From: Kingdonia uniflora
Lineage: Eukaryota; Streptophyta; Magnoliopsida; Ranunculales; Circaeasteraceae
Length of the DNA: 64,000 nucleotides
Direction: 5' to 3'
Assembly: GCA_014058105.1 (NCBI GenBank)
Contig: JACGCM010002205.1
Location: forward strand, 1,736,001-1,800,000
Below are positions 31,773 to 41,333 of the stretch, in pieces (position 1 is the first letter of the stretch; each line of letters starts with the position of its first letter). Both the position numbers and the translations under genes were made by a program. The notes under the pieces are model-generated. The model was not told where the DNA came from. It saw only the letters and a program-made list of their open reading frames with translations, and searched no databases.

Positions 31773-32350
31773 ATGATCATTATATCTTGGAATTTTCGAG
31801 GATTGGGTCGACCTGAGGCAATTCGGCACCTGAAATAACTGATCCGGTCCTCTAGTGGGGACATTATTTTTTTATCTGAAGCAAAACGATCGTCTGGGGA
31901 AATGCATGATTTAGTTCGGAGCCTTAATTACCCGAACTGAGTTGATGTACCGGCCTCTGGGATCCAGGGAAGGTCGGGAGGTATTTGTATAATGTGGAAA
32001 AACAATATTTCTTTGGATGTAATATTTTGTAATAAGTATATTATTAATGTTCTGCTTTACTCTGAGCCGTCTGGCTCACCCTGGATGGCCTCGTTCTTTT
32101 ATGGGTGCCCCTATCAACGGGATAAGAATGAAAGTTGGCGCCTGGTTGAGACGACGGTGAACGAGTACTCCGGGCCTTGGTTGATCTTGGGAGATTTTAA
32201 CACAATTTTTGAGAGTGCGGATAAAGTGGGGGGTAAACTGTTTTGCGCTGCGGCTAGCGCCTTTGCCAGAGAGGTTACTCAACAAGCTGGCCTCATTGAT
32301 CATGGGTCTCGGGTCACCCCTGTACCTGGAGATCATCTAGGTTTTATTTA
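31773..32350 (+). pseudogene. LINE apurinic-type endonuclease domain
   Basis: ATG 31773 'MIIISWNFRGLGRPEAIRHL', the standard start of plant L1 ORF2, followed by 'IIFLSEAKRSSGEMHDL', 'GGICIMWKNNISLDVIF', 'MASFFYGCPYQRDKNESW' and 'WLILGDFNTIFESADKVGG'. The N-x-x-G-L, SEAK (usually E-T-K) and G-D-F-N boxes are present. Two in-frame stops (about 31836, 31938). It ends at the MITE and RT is missing. Confidence 0.85.
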
Positions 32351-32519
32351 CTATATTTAGTGCTAAAACTATCAAGAGTAACAGCATGGTAACAACATTT
32401 TTTAATGAAAATACATGTTATAATAGCATTCATTAGCTCAATGCTATGTATTGTTAGATTTAATAGCATATTGTACAAATGTTATAAAATAAATGCTATC
32501 AAATGTAGTTTTTCTTGTA
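32351..32519. mobile_element. ~170-bp MITE, CACTA-like ends
   Basis: The right end is TTTTTCTTGTAG; inward on the minus strand it reads CTACAAGAAAAACTACATTT then GATAGCATTT. The left end AGTGCTAAAACTATCAAGAG then TAACAGCATGGTAACAACAT aligns with it. AATGCTAT/ATAGCATT words recur six times inside. It separates the LINE from the gypsy-A LTR. Confidence 0.55.
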
Positions 32520-32788
32520 GATATTTATAGATCTCATCCTCAGTTCATATGTGCCAACACGTTCTCCTAGATTAGGGAAAAGATTTGAGGTTTTTCTGTA
32601 ACTACCAACACATTGGGGGTAGGTTTCCTTGACTCATTCTTCTATTTTATTGTAGTGTTCGAACTACGTCTCATCTTAGTTCGCGGTCTAGGTGTCAAGG
32701 TCGATAGGGTGTATGCCAGATAGATTTTGTGTGAGTCTGGTATTGTAATAGTTTGTTATTACTCTAGCTCGAGGGATAGGTCCCTACA
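32520..32788 (-). repeat. Truncated 3' LTR of gypsy-A
   Basis: On the minus strand it starts TGTAGGGACCTATCCCT after the purine tract GTAGGGGCGAT. It matches the U3 side of the 5' LTR (49025 to about 48765) and ends at the MITE; the remaining ~190 bp of the LTR are gone. Confidence 0.8.
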
Positions 32789-33045
32789 ATCGCCCCTACT
32801 CAACTGAAGGCACGGGTGGCTTGAGTTAAGAAGTTTAAATCGAGCTTATTGATGATAATTAAATAGATCTTTCTGTCAAATTGAATGTTGTAATTGTTGA
32901 CATATAATTTTTATTTATTAGAATTGTTGTTGATTGTATGAGACTGACTGCTATCATTGGTGTTGACTGTTGGAGTTCCCATAAACTATTACTTTTAATG
33001 GTGATTACTTTAGAATTGATTGGACACATGAAATGTATTGATGAC

Positions 33046-33053
33046 TATAAGTA
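33046..33053 (+). promoter_or_regulatory. TATA-like box before small ORF a, gypsy-A
   Basis: GACTATAAGTACCTG, 78 bp upstream of the ATG at 33131. Every small ORF in the gypsy-A/B blocks has a comparable box: 33916-33922, 34475-34483, 57412-57420, 58628-58636 and 59189-59197. Confidence 0.5.
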
Positions 33054-33130
33054 CCTGTTTTTTGTCTTTTGACAATAATTCTTCCTTCAAGTATATTCCA
33101 TTTCACTGATGTTCTGTTAGGCAAACGATA

Positions 33131-33454
33131 ATGGTGACATTTAGAGGAAAAACACGTAAAGTTAGAATTTTAACGAAGGTAGAGGAGCTGAAACTCTGGT
33201 ATTTTGGGATGCATTCCCTAGCTGAAGAAATGCCTATTCCTATTTTACCAACCTATTTTGGTATGATAGAGGAGGAGGTGGAGGACGACTTCATCAACAT
33301 ATTTCGATTCCATTATATCATCAAGGATGTACAACAACGCAGGGATGGGCGCTTGTCGCTACTAGCTTGTTGCGTAGCTATCAAGAACAGGTCTAAAAAA
33401 ACGCCTATCCTCCGCCAGCCTTTGGAAGAGGCTCGTAGCTCTCATCTAGTCTAA
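33131..33454 (+). CDS. Small antisense ORF a of gypsy-A (107 aa)
   Basis: Open from ATG 33131 to TAA. The N-terminus is basic ('MVTFRGKTRKVRI'). Then 'AEEMPIPILPTYFGMIEEEV', an aromatic stretch and 'GRLSLLACCVAIK'. The order (E-M-P box, acidic run, aromatic pair, R-L-x-L-L helix) is that of ORFs a/b in gypsy-1/2, though identity is low. The gypsy-B copy at 57500 shares 'PTFHGMTEEEA' and is clearly the same gene. It runs against gypsy-A pol. Function unknown. Confidence 0.55.
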   Translation: MVTFRGKTRKVRILTKVEELKLWYFGMHSLAEEMPIPILPTYFGMIEEEVEDDFINIFRFHYIIKDVQQRRDGRLSLLACCVAIKNRSKKTPILRQPLEEARSSHLV

Positions 33455-33944
33455 AGAAAAGAACGCATCAGAAAGGGGTTCACCGTACGCAAGTCGCGTG
33501 GGATGACCTGTATCGTATTGCAGAGCAGACTATTCTGGAGGAGGAAAAAGTTGTTGGCATTCTTCCAAAAAAGTCCCATGGGTGCCCTGTCTATGATTAG
33601 TTTTTGCATTTCTATCTTCTTTTTTTGGAGGTAATAAGAAAATATTACTTTCTAACTGTTGTTGCCCCATTTGTCGAACTATTTTCATATTCTTGTGTAC
33701 CTTATATTATGTGCTATGTTTTGTATGAAAGAACGGTTTCAAACAATGGAGACCAATTAGCTCATTTAACTCTGGATTTTTATCTCGAGCTTCACATTGA
33801 CAATTTTGAATTAGTTGTGTTGTTGTTGTGGATAACTTTAACAGCTGTTTGTCCATATCATTGAGTATTTTGCATTCCTTGATATTTAGGATTTGGCAAT
33901 AGCCTACACTACATCTATAAATTGAGGGAGTTATACAAGAAATT

Positions 33945-34290
33945 ATGTTTAGGAATTATGGTGAGACTCGCTCTCAGAGGGCTCATCACGCAGTTAAGGG
34001 GTATTTGGTGATAAAGGTAGCAGAAGTGCATGAACGGCTTTTTGGGCAGCTTGGTTATGATGCCAAGTTGCCTATTTCTATTTATGAGGTGGAAGGTTTG
34101 AATTCAAAGGAGAGAGAAATTGAGGTGCATTGACAATTTTGGTGTGACGTTTTTCGTGATATAATTATTGAACCTGAAGCTTGAAAGATTGTCGTAAGAG
34201 AGATTGTTCTCGATGAGATAGCTGATGAGGATGAGATAATTGCTAGTTGTGAAGTGATCAGGTGTGGTGTTGTTAGGCAACTCGGTTGAT
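33945..34290 (+). pseudogene. Small antisense ORF b of gypsy-A
   Basis: ATG 33945 lies 23 bp after a TATAAAT box at 33916. The frame reads 'MFRNYGETRSQRAHHAV', 'FGQLGYDAKLPISIYEVEGL', then a TGA at 34131 and 'FWCDVFRDIIIEPEA', another TGA, and 'IVVREIVLDEIADEDEI'. The gypsy-B copy (58674-58985) shares 'LDYDASL', 'VFHEVVLKPEA' and 'IVRQII', with stops at some of the same places. Confidence 0.5.
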
Positions 34291-34474
34291 TTTTAAATGT
34301 AACTAGTTCTAGAAGTTCGATTTATGTATAGGTCGAATTAATACGAAATTGGGGAAATAAAGAAGTAATATTTTTAGTTAGACTAATCGGAATTTTCTCC
34401 ATAATTGACGTTTATTCTCGTAAATTTTTTAAATTTTGAATATTTGTTTGCAAAGGTATTCTCATGGATTTTCT

Positions 34475-34483
34475 TATAAATAG
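34475..34483 (+). promoter_or_regulatory. TATA box before small ORF c, gypsy-A
   Basis: TCTTATAAATAGGTG, a consensus plant TATA box 104 bp upstream of the ATG at 34587. Confidence 0.6.
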
Positions 34484-34586
34484 GTGTTATCGTTCTGTGA
34501 GAGTTGTTGGATGCACAGGAGTACTTAGCGATTTGTAAAAATAAAAAAAATAGAAGTTCGAATTCTATACAACGACCTTTATTATC

Positions 34587-34978
34587 ATGGATATTAAGAA
34601 GTCTGAGAGGAGGGTGAGTAGGAGAGAGAAATGTATTTAATTATAAGTATTATAATGGTGGTAATGATGAAAGGGGTTTCCAAAAGGTATGAGTTATCTG
34701 ATAGAAAAAGTAGAAAGGATGCCTTGGTTGAAAAATTGAGGGCAGCTAGCACAATTCTCAAAAACTATCATCAGTTAATAAAACGTCTTATAAATAACTC
34801 TCCTCTATCTTCTTCAAAATGGTTCCAGAATATACAGAGACAAAAATCTAAAGAGAGAGATACAAAGAAAAAATATATGTGCAAAATTTCTATAGAGATA
34901 CTTCATCGTTTTAACAAAGAAGAAGTTGTTTACTTTGTTGAGGAGATGGGGAATTTGTTACCAAAGAATCTTATATAA
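34587..34978 (+). pseudogene. Small antisense ORF c of gypsy-A
   Basis: ATG 34587 'MDIKKSERRVSRREKCI', a stop at 34638, then in another frame 'SKRYELSDRKSRKDALVEKL', 'LINNSPLSSSKW' and 'RFNKEEVVYFVEEMGNLLP'. Gypsy-B (59289-59500) has 'PKRYETSDINYERDASVPKL' at the same place. It is Lys/Arg/Ser-rich. I do not see this third small gene in gypsy-1/2. Confidence 0.5.
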
Positions 34979-35364
34979 AAAATGAGAGGAATACTGTTCC
35001 TAACTCATATTCAGCCATTGAAGGTCAGTTAAACTGTGTTGTTGATGTTTTTCTATTCTTGTGTACTCAACTTTTATGGATTATCTTGACTATTTTCCCT
35101 CGTTTTGTTTTGTTTTATTTTGAAGTTTAAAAAAAGTATTCCTCATTTGTAAAGTTTTCATGTACTGAAGTTTTGGGAAGAAGGATTATTAATATGTTTT
35201 ATCAGCATAACGCATAAGTAATGTGTTCACTATTATCATGCTAAATGAATAGTATCGAGGAAATGTACATGAAATTGACAAAATACATGGGCCTCTATGT
35301 AGGTGTAGGTGCATGCTAAAACATTAATAAATAGGCTATTATCTATTTCAAGTTCTTCATTTGA

Positions 35365-38300
35365 GATGGACCCTACCACTTCTGGTCGATCCATAGTTGA
35401 GGAGAATGTAGATAATGAGAATGTGACCTCTACTAGGTATGAGGTCGGTCGCATAAGTTCTAGGACAGTTGATACTGTAGTAGTTTCTGATGATGGGGAT
35501 GAATTAGTGGGAGTGATGATGACGATCAGGTTGATTTTCTTGGCATCCTTCATAGTTATCCCGAGGGGTCTGATCCCTTAAGGGAATTCTGCAAGTGCAA
35601 AGGTAGTATAAAGGGAGTGTGGGGAGGTGTACTACAGTGTGGGGAGAGGGCATATTGAGAGTATTTTGATGAAGAGGGGGAAAGTTCATTCTATCCTCTA
35701 CCTGATTTATAGGAGGAGAAGAATGCTTGGGGAATCCCTGAGGCCGTTTCTCTAGAGTATTTTAAAGAGGATGGGTCGGACGATCTAGAGGAGAGATTTT
35801 TGTGTTATCTTTCGTAGTTCGATTATGGGTTAATGGTACCTTTGATCAACTTTTCTAAAGGTATAATGAATAAGATCAATGCCCGCCCTGCCCAGTTGAA
35901 TGGGAATGTATATGAGGTAATCAATGTTTGTGAGACACTGAATTCGAAGAGGGCTAGGGAGGGAAAGGAGAGGAGATTTACTTCGGTAGGTGTGCTAAAG
36001 TATTACAACCTTAAATATTTTTGCGCCACTGGGGATACTTATTTTTCTTCGATTTATCCCCGACCATAATTTTTTGACCTTGATTCCACTGGGAAAATGT
36101 GGAATGATAACCTGATTTGAGTGAGAGGCATATATATGCAGGGAGCTGACGAAGATGTCCTGGATCTAACTTACAGATCATTTGAGGAACGTAAGTGGAT
36201 ATTATGAATTTTAAACTAAATACTCTTTTTGTGTTCTATTTTTAATATAAATGTATGGCTGTAGATCCTCGGTACACTATCATTAAAGAAGAGTCTCTTG
36301 TCAGCGTCGCAACTTGAGAAGGTACGGAGCTCCAAGGTGTGCTAGACCGCCTTGGAATAAGTAGACGAAAGAGAGTGAACAATGGTCTCTCGAGGTTCAA
36401 AAATCTCAGGTGAAGAGGAAGATGGCTAATATTGGTTCATCTTCAGTAGTAATTTTCCCCATGCTGAATACATCTGCTGAAACTGGTATGGCAATACCAA
36501 CGGTCCTAAAAGCCCTACTAGTGGTGCTTAATCCATAACAATCAGGGACTAGTTCGGTTAACCCAGGCTGAAGGGTGTCCAGGGGGAAAATGTGATGACT
36601 GCCCTTTCTGAGTCTGACACTTCTGATGGCGAGGAAGCTAAAACTGCCTCCAAGAAGAGAAGGCTTGTTGACAGCCCTTTGGCTCCAGCTAAAGTCGAAC
36701 TAAAGGAGGCTGTTATAAAGCCTAGTGTTGATAAGGATATACTCGCTCTTGAAGGGAGGTTAATGGCCGTTGTGTTGTCAGATACTTCTCAAGTGAAATC
36801 TTTTATGGAAATCGAGCTTCGGAGGGTAAGTTGAGATATCTTGATTATTGCCATTCATGTGACCCCCCCCCCTTTGTTGTTTATTCTCATATCATTTTTG
36901 TACATGTTTCACACATTCGGAAGGGTCTTATTCTTGGCATCGATGATGGGAGTGGTATTTTACTATAGTAGGCGAGGGAACTGGAGAAGGAGAAGGAGAG
37001 TATAGGTCGTCAATCTAAAGGCATCATTTCAGGTGATGATGGACAAACACAAGAGAGAGTCTGGGCATAAAATTAATGAAGTGAGTTCTGGTCGTGACAA
37101 CCAGGTTCAGCGACTCGAGAAGGACGGCTACTCTGATTTTTGACATAATGACAATTATGGAAGGACAATCTGCGGATGTCATGGGGCCTTATGGAGAAAA
37201 AGATGAAGTGGATGTTGGGAGGTTTCCATTTCAAAATATTGTTACGGGTCTGGATGCTATCACCCCTATCGTGCAAACTGAAGTTTGAGAGGCAGACGAA
37301 CAGGAGAAGGTAGTTTATGATATATGTTTGGTATTAAGAAACTCCATGTTTTATATGGAAAGAATTTATTTTGTTGGATAGTAAGTTGTTGGCTTTGATG
37401 AAATGGATTTTGCTATTTTGATATAAGAATTGTGATTTGTAGAACGTTAACGAATTGCGATTGACTATTAATACTCTAAAGAAAGAGCTTACAAGGGAGA
37501 AAAATTCATCAGCCATGACAGCTCTTGTAACTGAACATATTGAGACTCATGTGAGAGAATATAAAGCTCTTAGTAAAATAAACTGGAGAAATTTATGTGA
37601 TGCACCGCTAGGATGGGTTAAAGAAAAAATTGAAAAGGATAAAGTAGTTAGAAAAGATAGGAATAGATATCTCAAAATTTGACCTTTCTTACCTGGTGGT
37701 ATTAGAGATATACGCCAGATGTAACCAAAGACCTTATGATTTTGACTATATTTCTTTCTAGAGGCTGAGATAGATAGTGATAGGAAGCTAAAGGAAGCTT
37801 ACCTTAGGGTGTTAGAAGGTCGAGGCATTTGTCCAGATCCTGATATCATCGAGCGTATGACAACCAGAGCTAGAAACATCAATAGCTTGAAAGACAAAGA
37901 TGTTTTAGCTCATGCTGGTGTGTCAATGATTTGTTTATAATTAAGATTTTTTTAAAATTGTAATTGACATTATGTATAAGGCTTCCATGTAGGAACTGTT
38001 ATGTATGATAAATATATTTCATAACTTCTTAAAGAATGTTATGAGAGAGTGATCTGTTATGCAAGAAGAGTTGGAAATTGCTCAAGTTCATCAAAAAGCT
38101 CTTTCTAATCTTAATGAAAAACTTGTGTTCAACTTAAAAAAGGCTCACGTTTCGTTGGGAAATTCTACTGATCTGAATATGAAAATGGAGGCCGATTTGG
38201 TTAATTTATAAGTTAAGGTGAAGAACTTGACCATTCGGCTAATAGAAATAGAGGCCAATTTGGTGATTTTCATAATAATGAGAAGGATTTGAATGAGATA

Positions 38301-38940
38301 ATAATGAAGATAGAGACTGATGCGCTTATTTTTCAGGGTAATGAAGACTGTTTGGCCGAAGTTATAATAAAAATGGAGACGGATTTGATGATTTCAAATA
38401 GTAAGGTGAAGGAATTAAATGATAAAAAAATAAAGACTGAGGTCGAGTTGGACAAAGCTCTTGCTATGGTAAAAGAATAGATCGGACTAAAATTGAAGCT
38501 GGAGGTCCGTTTGATGAATGAGCTCATTGAGAATGATATTTTAAAAATTTGTTACGACAAACAGAAAAATTTGCTATAGAGTTTGTGGGTAATTTTTGTA
38601 GATTTTTCGGTACCGAACAAGGATAGGCTCGCATCATGTGAGGTGTACACGAAGGAGTTGGCAGTGGTTATACATTTTATGTGGGGGAAATTAAGAAGAT
38701 CGAGGAAGAGAGGGATATGATGAGCGATTTCATGGTCAAAAACGGAGTTATCTATAATGTGGATATAATTCGTGTTGAATATTTGAATCGATTTGAACCC
38801 GGTATTGGTCATATTACTTAGGACCAAGTAGAATATGGCAGAGAAATAACTATTACTAGAGTACAAGAGTTTATGTCCTCAAGAGCTCCAGAAGTTGGTA
38901 GAAATTTCTCTGGTGGTGTAAACAAAAAAAAAGTCCTCTT
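35365..38940 (+). pseudogene. Large spliced antisense gene of gypsy-A
   Basis: Begins 'MDPTTSGRSIVEENVDN' with an acidic 'TVVVSDDGDEL' like the start region of the gypsy-1/2 gene. The domain follows: 'ARPAQLNGNVYEVINVCETL', 'TSVGVLKYYNLKYFCATGDT', 'FFDLDSTGKMWNDNLI' and 'VRGIYMQGADEDVLDL', matching the gypsy-2 domain position by position. The donor GAGGAAC|GTAAGT at 36190 sits exactly where gypsy-1/2 have theirs, and the acceptor CTGTAG| is at 36265. A later exon ends GGAGG|GTAAGT at 36825, again as in gypsy-1. Beyond 37440 there is a long Lys/Glu-rich coiled-coil region ('ELRLTINTLKKELTREKNSS', 'KVKELNDKKIKTEVELDKAL'). Many stops. Confidence 0.65.
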
Positions 38941-39035
38941 TAGAGAATGTTTGAGTTGATTTATCATGTCATTATCTAGAAGTTAAATAGATCGAAGCTA
39001 GTTTTACCTTTTGCTTAATCACCCGACATTTAGTA

Positions 39036-39038
<3 letters not shown>

Positions 39039-39072
<34 letters not shown>
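39039..39072. repeat. (AT)17 microsatellite
   Basis: Seventeen uninterrupted AT units just 3' of the large antisense gene, between it and the end of integrase. Confidence 0.95.
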
Positions 39073-39075
<3 letters not shown>

Positions 39076-39209
39076 AGTAAACAACAATGTGGGAAAAAAC
39101 TTGAAAAGTTTTTATTGAGGAGAAACGAATGTACAGACTCTTGGAGATTACATCTTAGTTTTATAATATTAATGACAATAATAAATGTATCCCGTGTTCA
39201 AAAATATAT

Positions 39210-39936
39210 CGAACTAACGATAGTATTTCTTTAACTTCGTTGTATTCCAAGGGTTTGGTATCTTGACGCATTCTTCTGTCATGAGGTAGTACTGAAGTAA
39301 GAACCCAATCAGGTCCTTCCCAAACTATGAATAGTCCTTCCCAGTTCTCTGCGAGTTTCCCAGCTTTGGCTCTTTTCTATTTTCAAAGATTTCTCTGTGA
39401 ATTAAGTCGTTGATATCAAATTCATTATTGTAAGCCCTCTTATTTTACGGGCTAGCCAACATATTATGATATCAACCCAGATTTACCACAGCTCAATCTT
39501 ATGTTTCGTCTATGCAGTTCATATTACACGCTAAATCAAATTTATTTTCTTCATTAATAAGTTTATGATATTTTTACGAGGTGGTGATATTTTTTTGGGA
39601 CTACGGCCTCAGTTCTAAAGGCCAGTAGAAATGAGGAGTATCCTGCTGACTGTCTGGGTGTATTGCAGTATGGCCACAAGACATGTACCAGTTCTCTTAT
39701 CCAATTCACCTTCTTTTACAATTTCAGTATCTTCTTAATACCCTCGACTATGGATTTCCTCGTGATTTTGGCCTGCCTATTCCCTTAGGGGTAGTATGGA
39801 TTTGATGTTGAATATATGATATTGTATTTATTTTGGAATGCGACCACTTTCTCTCCATCGAATTGGGGCCCATTGTCAATCCGAATTAGGTGGGGTCAAC
39901 AGAATCTTGTTATGATTTATTCCTTGATGAATGCGA
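39210..39936 (-). pseudogene. Integrase of gypsy-A, core end and C-terminus
   Basis: Minus strand: 'IRIDNGPQFDGEKVVAFQNK' and 'YNIIYSTSNPYYP', then 'KSIVEGIKKILKL' and 'ELVHVLWPYCNTPRQSAGYS', and near the end 'KIPNPWNTTKLKKYY'. It aligns with gypsy-2 15990-16900. The second catalytic Asp is present. The part upstream of 'IITRFC' is missing: the sequence breaks at 39936 at a CACTA-like terminus. Confidence 0.8.
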
Positions 39937-41150
39937 CACTACAAAAGAAAAAAGCTTTAAGCGACAGAACATCTTACCATTTAGCAACAACAATACTCTA
40001 TCACCATTAACGATGTTACAATTACGTCGCAAAACTTAAAACCAACATCGCTAATTCCTATATTAATTTTCTCTTTTAATTAATATTTTCTAACCAAACA
40101 AGGATAGACTGAATGCGCCATAAAATGTATGTTGGTTTAGATTATTGGATGGAAGCCCGTCATCTTTGGTTGTACGTCGCTTATTCAAAAGACCAAATTA
40201 TGATTTTTTTACAACCCTCTGTCTCTCTTCACGATCTCTATCTTTCTCGCATATTCTACTAATCATCTCTTTAATAAGCTGGAATGAAATCACGATCACC
40301 TTCCCGCCTTAGTTTGGCGCTAAAAATCCATCGAATCTTTCACCCTGCAAGCTCTCCTTATCTCTCAGCTTGTAACTTCTCATTCTCTCTTTATTTATGT
40401 TTACTTAGGTTTCCAATTTCTCATATTTAGCTTCACAATCAGATTTTGTTTGGGTGTTCAAAGATGCGGAGACTGGAGAAGGAAAAAGAGGGATTCCTTG
40501 GAGGAGTGAAGATGACCGCAAGTAAGTGATTTTGTTAAAAAATAATGATTCCTTTCATTGCTCGTTCCATGGTCATTGATTTAATCTAGTTTCATAATTG
40601 TAAAGTTTAATTTCATTCTTAACATTAGCAGTTTAGTAATGTATCTGGTTTTCTAAATGATTATATGTCACCCTGAATGATTAATGGTGTAAATGATATT
40701 ATTTGGACCAATCTCAGTATTTTTGTGTTTGATGAAATTTTAATCGTTGCATTTGTCTATTTTGATGTTTCCAGTGAGATCGCGTAAAGGTATATGTGGA
40801 ATTCAAAGTCCTTGAACATGGGTACATACATAACTTTGAAGGGTTTTTTTATGGCCGCAGACTGTATTAAAATAAAAAAATTTCTTAGTTTAAACTCTTA
40901 CCTTGCAAATTGCAAGACTTGCTTTACGATTTACTTCATCTTTCTTGTTTAATTTCATTCTTGTAAAATGTAATTTTTATTGATTTATCTATTATGTCTG
41001 CCCTCGGGTTCTGTATAGATTAATGGACGCTCAAAACATACACGAGAGTGATATGACGGCCACTGGGGGGGAATGTAATTTAATTTTAATTTATTATAAT
41101 ATTTAGTTTATACAATTAAAATAATTTTTGTTGGAAAGAAAAATATCATT
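39937..41150 (+). mobile_element. CACTA-like transposon end (one-sided)
   Basis: Starts CACTACAAAAGAAAAAAGC inside gypsy-A integrase, followed by ACGTCGC/AACATCG/AACGATG words typical of subterminal repeats. A GA-rich possible exon with 'MRRLEKEKEGFLGGVKM' lies near 40465-40520 and ends CGCAAGTAAGTG. The opposite terminus was not found, so the right limit is a guess. Confidence 0.5.
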
Positions 41151-41167
41151 CCTAATTTAGAAGACTC

Positions 41168-41333
41168 GATGTCCTCTCATCCAGTTGCGGGTAGGAAAAG
41201 GGCTCGTTCTTATGGTCAAGCTATGTTGCCCAATGGCAAATTATTTTTTGCTAAGACACAAATTATTTGGGCTATCAAAACAAGATGATTCGACCCTTTT
41301 TCCTACCCACAACTAGATGAGAGGACATCGGGC
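41168..41333. repeat. Foldback: ~40-bp inverted repeat with ~85-bp loop
   Basis: GATGTCCTCTCATCCAGTTG continuing CGGGTAGGAAAAGGG (from 41169) pairs with CCTACCCACAACTAGATGAG and AGGACATCGGG (to 41333). About 35 of 40 positions pair. Confidence 0.8.

Larger units (their letters stand above)
28634..32350 (+). mobile_element. L1-type LINE, 5' half
   Basis: A GA-rich start (28640-28720), a long 5' leader, ORF1 with a DUF4283-like part and zinc knuckle, then an endonuclease domain. The reverse transcriptase is absent: the element stops at a MITE at about 32350. The junction with the copia fragment at 28634 appears to be the 5' end of the LINE. The two ORFs contain stops. Confidence 0.75.

Noticed and set aside
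31267..31776. Separate gene of 169 residues in the LINE
   Set aside because: Its position between the zinc knuckle and the endonuclease makes it the tail of ORF1 in another frame.
39039..39072. AT run as a matrix-attachment or origin signal
   Set aside because: A plain (AT)n microsatellite explains it; nothing around it supports more.
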